64,000 bases of DNA, taken from contig CM068377.1 of NCBI GenBank assembly GCA_034770075.1, forward strand, positions 54,616,275 to 54,680,274. The letters run 5' to 3'. This document shows positions 1 to 10,730 of the stretch, one piece after another. The notes beneath the pieces were generated by a model, which was given only the letters and a program-made list of their open reading frames with translations, did no database searches and was not told where the DNA came from. The DNA is from Aralia elata. Its lineage: Eukaryota; Streptophyta; Magnoliopsida; Apiales; Araliaceae. Position numbers and translations under genes: made by a program. The first letter of the stretch is position 1, and every line of letters begins with the position of its first letter.

Positions 1-1
1 C

Positions 2-1189
2 AGTCTCAAGGATAACTTCCCGGTGCCTTTCATACACATCCTGGTAGATAACACAGCCCAGTACGAAATGTATTCTTTTGTGGATTGCTTTGCGGGATAT
101 CATCAGATAATGGTGGCGGAAGAAGACCGGGAAAAGACCGCCTTCATCACCCCCTGGGGCACTTTCTGCTATAGACGACTGGCTTTCGGGCTCACAAATG
201 CGGGGGCTACTTATCAGAGAGCCATGATGGCCTTGTTCCACGATATGATGCACAAGGAGATAGAGGTCTACGTGGATGACATTATTGTGAAATCGAAGGT
301 AGAATCTGATCATATAACCCATCTCAAAAAGCTATTCGATCGGCTCAGAAAGTATAATTTGAAACTCAATCCAGCCAAGTGCGCTTTCGGAGTACGGTCG
401 GGCAAGCTCTTGGGTTTCCTGGTTAGTGATCGGGGCATTGAGTTGGATCCAGCAAAGATTAAGGCCGTTGTGGATATGCCAGCACCTCGCACAGAGAAGG
501 AGATAAGGGGATTCCTCGGAAGGATAAACTTTATCAGCCGTTTTATATCCCACTTGACGACTACATGTGAGCCCATTTTCAAACTGTTAAGGAAAGGGGT
601 TTCCCAAGAGTGGAATGAGCAATGTCAGAAGGCTTTTCAGACCATTAAAAAACAGTTGACTGAAGCACCAGTGCTGGTACCCCCGAAGGATGGGATCCCT
701 CTGTTTATGTATATATCGGTAAATGCCATCGCGATGGGATGTATGTTGGGACAGAAAAATGAGGCGGGAAAAGAGCAGGCCATCTATTACCTCAGCAAAA
801 GATTTAGCCAATGTGAGCAGAATTACACTCCCATTGAGAAGACCTGTTGTGCTCTGGCCTGGGCTGCAGGGAGATTACAGCACTACCTCCATGGGCATAC
901 AACGTACCTGATATCAAGAATGGATCCCCTGAAATATATTTTCGAAAGGCCCATGCTGAATTGTCGACTATCAAGATGGCAGTTAATTTTACAACAGTTT
1001 GACATGGTGTACGTGACCCAGAAGGCCATGAAAGGGCAGGGAATTGCAGATCAGTTGGCAGAAGCCCCGGCAGGAGGGATGGAGCCGTTAGAAACTCCTC
1101 TCCCGGGCGAGGATATATTTTGGGTATCGCGCGCGAAAAATGTGATGACGAGGGACAATTTTGGAAGCTGTATTTTGATGGTGCCATGA
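2..1189 (+). CDS. Tat-A pol: reverse transcriptase and first RNase H (5' partial)
   Basis: Copies the element's RNA into DNA. The frame is open from base 2, so the protein enters from outside the window. Visible in order: the FVDCFAGYHQI block, RRLAFGLTNAGATYQRAM, the catalytic YVDDIIVKS (near base 275), the connection (KLLGFLVSDRGIE, RGFLGRINFISRFI), then an RNase H domain from PLFMYISVNAIAMGCMLGQ to about base 1080 with SRWQLILQQFDMVY. The last 20 or so codons of this frame (after about 1110) do not look like gypsy protein, while the next frame picks up homology at 1120, so a single-base frameshift lies near 1105-1140. The Tat-B copy reads through the same place in one frame, which supports a lesion here. 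Confidence 0.93.
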   Translation, partial: SLKDNFPVPFIHILVDNTAQYEMYSFVDCFAGYHQIMVAEEDREKTAFITPWGTFCYRRLAFGLTNAGATYQRAMMALFHDMMHKEIEVYVDDIIVKSKVESDHITHLKKLFDRLRKYNLKLNPAKCAFGVRSGKLLGFLVSDRGIELDPAKIKAVVDMPAPRTEKEIRGFLGRINFISRFISHLTTTCEPIFKLLRKGVSQEWNEQCQKAFQTIKKQLTEAPVLVPPKDGIPLFMYISVNAIAMGCMLGQKNEAGKEQAIYYLSKRFSQCEQNYTPIEKTCCALAWAAGRLQHYLHGHTTYLISRMDPLKYIFERPMLNCRLSRWQLILQQFDMVYVTQKAMKGQGIADQLAEAPAGGMEPLETPLPGEDIFWVSRAKNVMTRDNFGSCILMVP

Positions 1190-2907
1190 ATGCCGAGGGG
1201 GCAGGAGCCGGAGCGGTCCTAGTCTCTATCACCGGAGAGCAATACCCCGTGGCCACTAAACTTCGTTTCAGCAACTCGAACAACACCGCCGAATACGAGG
1301 GGTGTATCTTGGGACTCCGATTGGCCCGTGACATGGGAGTAAAAAGACTAGCGGTGTTCGGGGATTCGGAATTGGTAATCAGACAAGCAATCGGGGTATA
1401 CAACACTAAGGAGCTTCGGTTACTTCCATACCATCGTTGTGTCACCCAGCTTATGCAAGAGTTCGAAGATATCGCCTTCCGCCATATTCCTCGGGGACGA
1501 AATGATTTTGCCGATGCATTGGCGACTTTGGCTTCCTTAATCCACGTGATCAAGAGTAGGGACAGTCCACAGATTGAGATCACCGTACAGAATGCCCCGG
1601 CATATGAGGAGAATGTGGCAGTGTTATCAAATGAGGTGGTGTTGACGAGGCAACCCTGGTATCACGACATAAAGGAATATCTGAGGGACAGATCCCTTCC
1701 CGATCAGGCAAATCGGACTGAAAGGATGAGAATTCAAAAGATGGCGATGAAGTTTTACCTGAGTGGCGATTCGATTTACAAGAGGGATGCCGGGTTGGGA
1801 CTGTTGCAGTGCGTAGATGAAACACAGGCCCGAAAGATTATGAATGAAGTACACGGTGGAGTGTGTGGGCCCCATATGAGTGGACCGATGTTGGCCAAAA
1901 AGATCTTGAGGACAGGGTATTATTGGTTAACGCTGAAGGCTGATTGCGATGATCATGTCAAACGATGTTATCAATGTCAGGCGCACGGTAATGTGATCCA
2001 TACGCCTCCCAATGAACTGCACTGTATGACCTCCCCCTGGCCATTTTCAATGTGGGGAATGGATGTAATCGGACCAATAGAGCCCAAAGCAAGCAACGGG
2101 CACCGATTCATCTTCGTCATGATCGATTATTTCACCAAATGGGTAGAAGCAGCCTCTTTCCCCAAGGTCACTCAGGAGGTCATCGTCGGCTTCATCAGGA
2201 ATAATGTCATTTGCCGATATGGGCAACCTGAGGTTGTAGTCTCCGACAATGCCAAGAATTTAAACAACGCCCTCATGAAAGGACTGTGTGACCAGTTCAA
2301 GATTAAGCATCTCAATTCCGTCATTTACCGTCCCAAAATGAATGGGGCAGTGGAGGCGGCCAATAAGAACCTCAAGAAGATCATGGCAAAAATAATGTCT
2401 GCTAATCATCGGGGATGGCCGGATCTGTTACCCCTCACCCTGCTGGCATACCGAACATCAACGCGTACTTCTACAGGGGCAACCCCTTACGCTTTGGTGT
2501 ATGGAATGGAGGCTGTTCTACCAATTGAGGTTGAGATGGCGTCCCTCAGAATAGTGATTGACGCTCAGATAAGCGAAGAGGATTGGATGCAAAGTCGATA
2601 CGACCATTTGGCCCTAATTGATGAAAGGAGAGTGGCTGCCATTTGGCATGGTCAGCTATATCAACAGAGGATCTCCCGATCCTACGACAAAAAGATAAGA
2701 CTTCGGAAGTTCAAGGAAAATGATGTGGTGTTGAAAAGAATCATGCCTTGTCAAGACGAGGCCAAGGGGAAGTTTGCCCCGAACTGGGAAGGGCCATTTG
2801 TGATCAAGAAAGTACTATCCGGAGGGGCCCTCATATTGCGAGAAATGGATGGTGAGGTATTTCCACAACCCCTCAATTCTGACTCGGTGAAGCGGTTCTA
2901 CGCTTAA
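1120..2907 (+). CDS. Tat-A pol: archaeal-type RNase H and integrase
   Basis: 595 codons, uninterrupted. Residues about 17-160 form a second RNase H with the expected acidic residues: D in LYFDGA, E in NNTAEYEG, D in FGDSELV, and the final D in RNDFADALATL. This aRNH is diagnostic of Tat-type elements. Integrase follows: zinc-binding HHCC (H in NEVHGG, CYQCQAHG), then the D,D-35-E core with D in MWGMDVIGP, D in VVSDNAKNL, and E in MNGAVEAANKN, and a C-terminal part ending NSDSVKRFYA. The ATG at 1120 is probably not a natural start; it is an internal Met after the frameshift that separates this frame from the RT frame. Integrase looks catalytically complete. Confidence 0.94.
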   Translation: MGIAREKCDDEGQFWKLYFDGAMNAEGAGAGAVLVSITGEQYPVATKLRFSNSNNTAEYEGCILGLRLARDMGVKRLAVFGDSELVIRQAIGVYNTKELRLLPYHRCVTQLMQEFEDIAFRHIPRGRNDFADALATLASLIHVIKSRDSPQIEITVQNAPAYEENVAVLSNEVVLTRQPWYHDIKEYLRDRSLPDQANRTERMRIQKMAMKFYLSGDSIYKRDAGLGLLQCVDETQARKIMNEVHGGVCGPHMSGPMLAKKILRTGYYWLTLKADCDDHVKRCYQCQAHGNVIHTPPNELHCMTSPWPFSMWGMDVIGPIEPKASNGHRFIFVMIDYFTKWVEAASFPKVTQEVIVGFIRNNVICRYGQPEVVVSDNAKNLNNALMKGLCDQFKIKHLNSVIYRPKMNGAVEAANKNLKKIMAKIMSANHRGWPDLLPLTLLAYRTSTRTSTGATPYALVYGMEAVLPIEVEMASLRIVIDAQISEEDWMQSRYDHLALIDERRVAAIWHGQLYQQRISRSYDKKIRLRKFKENDVVLKRIMPCQDEAKGKFAPNWEGPFVIKKVLSGGALILREMDGEVFPQPLNSDSVKRFYA

Positions 2908-3370
2908 ATCATCAGGTCCTTTTTCCCCTGACAGCGAACTACGTAGGACCTGATCTCCCAATTTGTGGGGGTACGTAGGCAGCCATCATGGCGCGGTCCG
3001 ATCCTTTAAAAATAATCCTTTCCCCAACCAAAACCAATTTTCGATAGCCAGATAAAACCTTCCTACACCCTCAAAACCTTCCCGAAACCAACTGCCTAAC
3101 CGGTTTCATCCCAGAATACATACCCTGATCCAACCCAAACAGTTATCCAAAATCTGAGATTTCAATCCGACGAAATCAAAAGGTGTGCGGCAATATCTGT
3201 CAAATCTCCATCAAGTCTTGAGGAAAGAAAGAAGGCGAAATGTCAAAATCATGGTCAGTTGGATAAAATGATGATCTGATGGAGGGCAATGATACGACAA
3301 AAGGGGAAAATGACTAAATTTAAATGCATGTCTATATATATATAAGTCGTTTTATTACAAGATTTATCTT
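2908..3370 (+). other. Post-pol non-coding spacer of Tat-A
   Basis: No ORF. It opens with GAACTACGTAGGACCTGAT (2936 on) and GTACGTAGGCAGCC, a conserved phrase I recall following pol in Tat elements. A short AT run (TATATATATATAA) lies near 3334-3346. The antisense gene block begins just beyond. Confidence 0.6.
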
Positions 3371-3772
3371 TCAATAACTGATGAAGCCAACATAGTCTAT
3401 GCAGGAAATAAAATAATCTACAAATCTGAAACTAGCCGAAGCAGGATGGGACAGGGTGGTGGATAGATCTGAAGCATCAGCATCTCCTGCAATCTGCTGC
3501 CCCATCATATCAATACGATCCAGTAAAGCAGTAGCTCGGTTGACAGTCCCAGAATGTGCATCTATGACTGCCCTAGCCTGAGAAACAATGGCATCTCTGT
3601 CAGCTATGGCCACATCTCTGGCTAGAATAGCAGCATCTCTCTCAGCAATGGCGGCATCCCTCTCAGATTCAATAGCAATCAAGGACAGACGGATCCGGCT
3701 ATGTTCAGTGTCCTGACTAGGGGGAGAATCGGCTGAGATCGAATGATATATGGCATCATCTGGGCAGGTCAC
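3371..3772 (-). pseudogene. Antisense coiled-coil C-terminal segment (tail of the DUF7745-like gene)
   Basis: About 133 codons, read opposite to pol. A short heptad-like repeat built on xRDAAIAE/ILARDVAIADRDA (around residues 36-65) predicts a coiled coil; the rest is unremarkable. It overlaps the end of the preceding antisense frame (stop at 3769) with a one-base shift, and its apparent start is GTG, so I read it as the C-terminal continuation of the same protein after a frameshift rather than an independent gene. Function unknown. Confidence 0.5.
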
Positions 3773-4994
3773 TCCAGAGAGTCATCAAAGGTCCCGATCT
3801 GACTCACACCAACCACATCCGCATCTCCGCGCAACCATTGTACATAAGCGAATGTCTGGATGGGGCAACTATCATTATACTCGGCCAGGATCCTACGAGG
3901 CCAAAGATCATATACCCGCAGTAGATCTCTCTCTGTCTGGGATGATATAAGGAATCGGTAGTCGGGCCGCAGGCAACCCCGTGAAGAGGTGGAAATCCTG
4001 TGTCTGATCAAACTGCCCCATGACCGCCAGGGGATGATAAGTCGTCACGCCCCTCAAACCAGCAATGGGAATGAAATCCAGGTCGGGCACATGAGTCAAG
4101 AAGCTCCTAAAGGAGCAATATCCCGAGTAAACCAATAGATGAAAGGGGTCCTCAATGATAGACAAAAATGATGTCCAGGAAGCCACATCAGTACAACTCG
4201 CGGGACGAAGCGAAAACTGCGTGGTTATGTCATGGCTGAAGCAAAACCCTTGGCGACGGAGATGGCCGATGGGACTAAGATGACTCATGAACCACATATA
4301 CAGCAAGGTTGGGCTCCCTCGGAAGAATCTTCCTCGGAAGGACTGGCAATATGTGGCCGACATATAGGTATCCGCCAATATCATGGGGAAAATGGTGTGA
4401 TCCTCCTGAAGGGCCCTAATGGCCGCAACAATCCGCATGTCCAAGTGATCGGATCCTGCAGGCAAATACAAAACTGAGATGACACAGGCCATCAGAACGC
4501 CCCCTCGCAAGGCATCCCAGCGCTCCTCGGACACGGAAAAATCACCGAGGAAAGGACGGAAACTGTCAGGTGAGCCAAATCGGTCAATCAAGAATTGAAG
4601 AGGAACCATATGGTCTGATGTGATTACCGGTAATAAGACAGCCCTCCGCAAACCGGTAAAAGTCAAGAATTGACGGCGCATGGAACCAACGGTAACCCTA
4701 GCACAGGGACCATCCAACGGCAAGCCGGTGAAGCGAGCATACTCCTCAAGGGTGGGGGTCAGCTCTACTGTCCCAAACCTAAACACCTGACGGGCAGGGG
4801 CCCAATGGCTCAGCAGACCATCCACAAAACCCGCTGGCACCTGAAAGGTCAGTAAGGACCAAGAATGTCCCAAAAGACCATCTGCGATAATCCTGTCTGC
4901 CGGCAGTAAACTGTCCAAACCAGCGGAAGAGGCTGCCAATCAATCCTGTGGGAGGAATGGAATCCAAACGAACCACGGCATCCGAGGACGACAT
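3769..4994 (-). pseudogene. Antisense DUF7745-like (plant mobile domain related) protein gene in Tat-A
   Basis: Main frame 4939 to 3908 (343 codons). Features I associate with the DUF7745 family of plant retroelement-linked proteins: FRFGTVELTPTLEEYARF near residue 55, LADTYMSATYCQ, and FSHDITTQFSLRPASC then a long C-terminal part with LRGVTTYHPLAVMGQFDQ. An upstream ATG at 4994 (MSSSDAVVRLDSIPPTG) lies in another frame joined near 4935, and the C-terminus shifts again near 3975 into a frame that matches the equivalent part of the Tat-B copy. So at least two frameshifts are likely. No enzymatic residues recognised; the family is thought to derive from or associate with transposable elements. 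It lies opposite to pol, so it would need its own promoter. Confidence 0.7.
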
Positions 4995-5209
4995 CTGTGA
5001 AAAAATAGTATCAAAAAGACTGTACAGGGGTCATTCTCTATCCATAAATAAAAGAGCATGCATCATACAGTTAATAATAAACCAGGTGAATCCCATAAAA
5101 ATGAAAAAGAAAGCGGTGCATAAATAAATAAATGAGTTCAGTACATAGTGCATAAATGAAAAAGAAATCTAAGCAGGTGCTGATACAAAGGACCCTATCC
5201 TATCCTGGT
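4995..5209. other. Intergenic spacer between the two antisense genes
   Basis: AT-rich, with repeated TAAATAAA-type stretches (for example around 5045, 5120 and 5210). It could hold a terminator for the upstream antisense gene and a promoter for the DUF7745-like gene, but I see no decisive TATA box or polyadenylation site. Confidence 0.3.
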
Positions 5210-6040
5210 CTAAATAAAATCAGTATCATCTATGAAAGCAGGATCCTCGAACTGATCCCCTGGAGTCGTCGAGCTCGGAGGACCAAAGTTCATATCAGGG
5301 ATGTAGGGATGCGCTGTGGCATCAGATGAACTCGGGCCTGCATCATAACCTGCACCGTCAGGATCGTAGGTGTAAGCCTCCTCCGGGGCCCGGCCCAACC
5401 CCCGAATAAACAGCGACAACTGATCTACCTGACGGGTCAATGAGGCGATCTGCTCAGCGTGGGTAGGGGTCCGAACGCAGGCAGCCCATTCGGTCATCGT
5501 CACCGAGCCTGGAACCATATCTCCAAGAAAGAAAGTGGCCCGAGTCTGAGGACCGATGGTACGGGGCACCCACCATGTACGGAATGCATCACTCGTAGTG
5601 GGACCCGTGGAAAGCATCCGACCGTCCTCCCGGCAAGCATGATCTCCGAGGGCTGAGAATCCAGCGGCCAGAAAGTAGTGAAGGAAAGGGAGTGCGGGAT
5701 GCGGATCTCCCCAGTGACGCATCTGAATGCGCGCTCTCCCAGATACATCACCCAGCCTCCAACACTCTGCAAAGTGAGGCGACGGGTGGAAAGCTCGAAC
5801 TCCAGGCCGGAAAGGATGCCCGTCAGCAAAACCCCACAGTCAGATGATCGGAGAGGTAGGGAATCCAGACGACCTCTGCAGCCGTGATCAGCTCCAGCTG
5901 GATGCGACAGTGTGCAAAACTGCCAGACACGGGGACCTCCTCGAGAGTACTGTGATGCCATCGCCGACCCCGAGGATAAGTGTCCGGGCCCAGAGTAGTG
6001 ATAGGCCTCAGACATGGCAGCCGCTCGTAAGCCCAGAACT
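5210..6040 (-). pseudogene. Antisense plant-mobile-domain-like protein, C-terminal exon(s)
   Basis: Continuation of the gene starting at 7185. After a CACAG acceptor near 6026 the frame reads FWAYERLPCLRP, then PRGRRWHHSTLEEV and VVWIPYLSDHL, all typical of plant mobile domain (PMD) proteins. The frame then closes at about 5823, and the homology-like text continues in other frames: LTLQSVGGWVMYLGERAF, then from 5722 an open 170-codon C-terminal part ending at 5210 with an acidic, Ser/Pro/Tyr-rich tail. This means one or two frameshifts, or an unrecognised intron. I cannot resolve which. Confidence 0.55.
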
Positions 6041-6073
6041 GTGAATAGAAACAAGGCAAGGCATGAGTCACTA

Positions 6074-7185
6074 TCAAATACAGAAAGGAGATGAAAGGAA
6101 AAGAAAATACAGTAAGAGAGAGGAGGAGGGGACTCCACCAAACAGAAAATGGTAGAAGCCGAGCCAGGCATCAGTCTGTCCCTCTGAGCGTAGACGCATG
6201 CCATGGAGGAAATAGGCAAAGGTGAATGACCCCCAGTCATAATCACCGATGCGGTCCACGTCTCTGACCGCTCCTACGACGCTGAAATGAATGGTGGAGG
6301 AGTTGTTCCCCAGAAAACAACCCCTCATGATGGTCAGAAACAGGCGTCGTAGCAGAATGTCCCTAGTGCCCTGATCTGCTGGAATAGGCAGCGCATAGAG
6401 ACCCCCGACTGCATCGACAGCCAAAGCACCAGATCGGATACTGCGGGCCTTAAAGACCCGGTCCTCAGCAGCGAAGCCCAGCAAAGCTCGAACCTCCACA
6501 GGAGTGATATCAAGATCCAAGGGGACGCGGGACCCGGTAAACTCAATGCCGGTAATGTACCTCCAGTCCCATGGGGTCAACACGACCTCGCAGTCGAGGA
6601 GATGAAGAGACTGCGTCTGGTGGAACCATCGCTCGGATAAAGCCCTCATGTAACCCCAGGGGCACTGCCGGGGAATGATGGTAAAGAAGTGACGAAATCC
6701 CCAAGAATCCACCACCGCCCGGTAGTCACTGTGCAAAGCCGTGTAAAGGGAGTAGATGTTGAACCAGTTGCCCCTCGGCTGAGTAAACTCGGGTCCCTGG
6801 GGCAATCACCAATGGGTCAGTCCGGATAAAAGGAGAATGGAGAAATTGAGAATAAAATCAGAATAGAGCTGAAATATACCTCGTTAGCCACGAGAGATGC
6901 CGAGGGGTGACGACTAAGATCCCGACCCAAAAGATCGGGTATCTGCACAGAGGCGCCAGAAGGAGCCTGATGAGTAGGTGGAGCCGGTGTGCTGAGAGAT
7001 GGCCCCTCTGCCGCGATCTCCGGAGGGACAGCCTCCTCAACGTCCGGATGACCAGGACGAATGACGGCCTCCGCCAAGCGACGAGCCTGACGGGTACGAG
7101 GGGGAATAGGGGCAGGTGCAGCCCTACGACGGCGAACACCCGAAGTCCGAGAGGCGGAGGAGCTACTGGGCGCATCACGATCCAT
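6074..7185 (-). CDS. Antisense plant-mobile-domain-like protein, exons 1 and 2
   Basis: Starts at the ATG at 7185. Exon 1 (7185-6880) encodes a basic, Ser/Pro-rich, low-complexity N-terminus (RRRRAAPAP, PPRTRQARR). A GT at 6879 and an AG at 6797 bound an 83-bp intron that joins the frames exactly (codon phase 0, ...LVANE | GPEFTQP...). Exon 2 carries PMD landmarks: WGFRHFF, LTPWDWRYITGIEFTG, FLGNNSSTIHF, and IGDYDWGSFTFAYFLHGMR. PMD proteins are plant proteins shared between host genes (MAIN/MAIL family) and retroelements; the molecular activity is unknown to me. A spliced gene can persist inside a retroelement because, lying antisense, its intron is not removed from the element's genomic RNA. 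Confidence 0.72.
6797..6879 (-). other. Intron 1 of the antisense plant-mobile-domain gene
   Basis: Donor GTATATTTCAG at the 6879 side, acceptor TTGCCCCAG at the 6797 side, 83 bp, AT/pyrimidine-rich interior. The two flanking frames join in phase 0. Inferred from reading frame and GT-AG ends only. Confidence 0.65.
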
Positions 7186-7290
7186 AGCTGGAATAGAACG
7201 GGCGAGAAAGAAGGTAAGTTTCCTTTTAAAATTATGTAACGAACATTCTAAATTTCTAGCCTCATCATATGATTAATGCAACATGATGCA

Positions 7291-7991
<701 letters not shown>

Positions 7992-8736
7992 TTTACGAGA
8001 TGGGTGACCGGCGACGATACCCGGCCCCGACATGACGATCGACCGGCGACGATAACCGGCGATCACGAGATGGATGACCGGCGACGATAACCGGCTCCGA
8101 CAAGATAACCGACCGGCGACGATAACCGGAGGTTACGAGATGGGTGACCGGCGACGATACCCGGCCCCGACATGACGATCGACCGGCGACGATAACCGGC
8201 GATCACGAGATGGATGACCGGCGACGATAACCGGCTCCGACAAGATAACCGACCGGCGACGTAACCCGGAGGTTACGAGATGGGTGACCGGCGACGATAC
8301 CCGGCCCCGACATGACGATCGACCGGCGACGATAACCGGCGATCACGAGATGGATGACCGGCGACGATAACCGGCTCCGACAAGATAACCGACCGGCGAC
8401 GATAACCGGAGGTTACGAGATGGGTGACCGGCGACGATACCCGGCCCGACATGACGATCGTCCGGCGACGATAACCGGCGTTTACGAGATGGATGACCGG
8501 CGACGATAACCGGCTCCGACCAGATAACCGACCGGCGACGATAACCGGAGGTTACGAGATGGGTGACCGGCGACGATACCCGGCCCCGACATGACGATCG
8601 ACCGGCGACGATAACCGGCGATCACGAGAGGGATGACCGGCGACGATAACCGGCTCCGACAAGATAACCAACCGGCGACGATAACCGGTGGTTACGCGAT
8701 GGGTGACTGGCGACGATACCCGGCCCCGAACGAGAC
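7992..8736. repeat. 140-bp higher-order tandem array (4 x 35 bp), about 5.3 copies
   Basis: The marker ACGAGATGGG starts at 7995, 8135, 8275, 8415 and 8554, with a variant at 8694: period 140 (one copy 139). Each 140-bp unit contains four 35-bp subunits all beginning GACCGGCGACGATAACCGG (first one GATACCCGG) and differing in their last 16 bases. This is a true higher-order repeat. It lies between the antisense genes and the 3' LTR, the position where Ogre/Tat elements are known to carry hypervariable tandem repeats. Confidence 0.96.
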
Positions 8737-8955
8737 GATAGATTGAAAGAGTGAACCCAAAGATTAACAAACACGGTCAAGGGGTTGATACATTGACACT
8801 CTTTACGAATGTCTTGCATTGCATTACATCTTGTGTTGCATCATAAATCATATGTGTTGCATCATGTATGTATTGTCAATTCTTATGCACTGTCATTCAT
8901 GCATCGAGTGTCTATTCTTTATCCTGTTCATTTCATTTATCATTTCATAAACATG
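8737..8955 (+). other. Tat-A 3' UTR between array and polypurine tract
   Basis: AT-rich; contains repeated TTGCATTGCATTACAT and GTTGCATCAT words at 8815-8870. No gene seen. Confidence 0.5.
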
Positions 8956-8970
8956 ATAAAGAGGGGCAGC
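8956..8970 (+). other. Polypurine tract of Tat-A
   Basis: TAAAGAGGGGCAGC immediately precedes the LTR start TGTAGACACC. A purine-rich run just before the 3' LTR is the plus-strand primer site of LTR elements; it fixes the LTR boundary. Confidence 0.8.
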
Positions 8971-9270
8971 TGTAGACACCCAAATTTTGCGTTTCCTTCT
9001 ACTAACCGTGACAGGAGGGCGAAATCGTCAATTGAACCAGCTTGCGGGAGCAAAGGAGCGGGCACAAGGGCGAACGCCCGGCCCCGCCGCAATGATTTGG
9101 GCAGCCCAAGTCGACGTGACAGCATGACCGTCCGAGGCAGGCATTTCCGAATGAGGTGGCACGTCTCCCGAAGGTTCCCGGACTGCGGAATACGAGCCTG
9201 TCAGCGAAAAACCGACGTTGCGGTACGAAAAATCGAGGCGTGGCACGAAAATCGAGAAAGTCAAGCCCGC

Positions 9271-9418
9271 CAGCCGCGGATAGATCTGCGGCCAAGTGGG
9301 TGCGCCAGCACGAAAAAACCGGGGAAATCAGCACTCAGCAGCTGAGTGCGATGGGAGGCGTGCCAGCGGGCCAGCCGCAGATCCATCTGCGGCCAGCCGC
9401 AGATAGATCTGCGGCTGG
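9271..9418. repeat. Cluster of GCCGCAGAT...ATCTGCGGC inverted repeats in the LTR
   Basis: An imperfect copy near 9271-9293 (CCGCGGATAGATCTGCGG) and two adjacent copies at 9372-9418, ending about 12 bp before the TATA box. Same motif as in the 3' UTR at 7891-7936. Position just upstream of the core promoter suggests a U3 regulatory or structural role; this is inference. Confidence 0.8.
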
Positions 9419-9430
9419 CTCTGGCCAGCC

Positions 9431-9438
9431 TATTTAAG
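9431..9438 (+). promoter_or_regulatory. Probable TATA box of the Tat-A LTR
   Basis: TATTTAAG, flanked by GC-rich sequence upstream and a GAAGAAGAAG-rich stretch 45 bp downstream. It is the only TATA-like site between the hairpin cluster and the purine-rich leader, so transcription probably starts near 9460-9470. Confidence 0.55.
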
Positions 9439-10681
9439 CCAGCTTCGGCAGCATACAGGGGGTTCAGCAAAAATTTTGGAGAAGAAGAAGAAAAACAGCA
9501 AACAGCAGCACGGATTTTGAGAGAAAAATAGTAGATTTTGCAACAAAAATAGGAAGAAAAGAGAGGAAGAAGAAAGGAATTTTACTCCTTTAATTTTGAT
9601 TGTATCAAAATATATTTCTCATCCTATTCAAATACCAAGATTTCATCCTTTTTGAGATCATTTTTGCAAGGTAAAAATTCCTTTTTTGCATAACAATTCA
9701 TATCCTCTTATTTGCTTAAATGGGATGTAGTTTGCATGTATATTGTTGAACAATCATGGATTATGGATTATTAAGGAGGGTTCCATCGGAACAAAATTCT
9801 TCCTAATAACCCGAGGATATCCAATTGATAAAATTTCTAGCTTGTTTTGTGATAATTTAGTGGATGTAATTTATTTAGATTGTCATTTCCGGATATCATG
9901 GTATATTAGATAAACCCGGGTTGGTTAGTTATGTAATATTCATTTTGTAGGCATGTATTAATCTCGTGTGAGCCTAGGAAAGCGACCCCGTGGTCCAAAT
10001 CCGATGATGGACATGTCTTGATGTATGTAGCGGGTAGGATGTAGCCTCCTTGTAACATGTAACCGTCGGGCCTTAAAACGACGCCAAAGCGAGAATCGGG
10101 TGTTTAAGGCCCCGAAATAGTGAAATTTGTGATTGTTGGCGTTCGGGGACATTTTGATGGCTTACATGCCCATGAATAGCCCCAACGCATTTTAATGCTT
10201 GATTTGATTTACGACACGAAATTGATTTCAAAGCTAAATGATAAGATTTTCATAAAATCAATCAAAGTAGGATATTAGAATCACGAGGGTTAAAATTTGA
10301 GAAACGTTAATGAATGTCGATTCCTATCTAACGAGAAAGCTAAAGGAAAAAAATCGTTTTCCAAAAACAACACACGAAATGATTTTATAAATAATTGATG
10401 TTTTATTAAATCTTTGTGCATAGGGTGAAAGAGATCCTAGAAATTGCCCATCATTTTATGAAAGCAACGTATAGATCTCGATTCCTATTTTGACGAAGGT
10501 TTAAAACTCTTGTTTTGTTTAAAACGACACTTAACGAAAATCTCATAGTTTTGATAATTAAAATCAAACCTTTCTTATAAAGCTTTCTCGTGTATGCCGA
10601 AAAGACATTCCGAAGCATTCTCAAAGTAAAACACGATTTTCCCTAAAATCCAAATGATTCTTTCATACAAACTCACCACAA

Positions 10682-10730
10682 CATTCACATAAGCACACAT
10701 ACACACACACGCACGCACATACACACACAT
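10682..10730. repeat. CA-rich microsatellite in the LTR
   Basis: Imperfect (CA)n with CG and TA interruptions (ACACACACACGCACGCACAT). The minus-strand Tat LTR has the matching GT run at 62936-62968, so it is an ancestral LTR feature. Confidence 0.85.

Noticed and set aside
804..1583. 259-codon minus-strand frame opposite RT/RNase H
   Set aside because: Mirror frame of the conserved pol sequence; the + strand has clear domain homology.
7992..8736. Possible CRISPR array
   Set aside because: Eukaryotic context; the 35-bp subunits are contiguous with no unique spacers, so it is a satellite-like higher-order repeat.
8552..8819. Short minus-strand frames over the 140-bp array (repeated GYRRR words)
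   Set aside because: Repeat unit translation; no codon structure beyond the tandem repeat.
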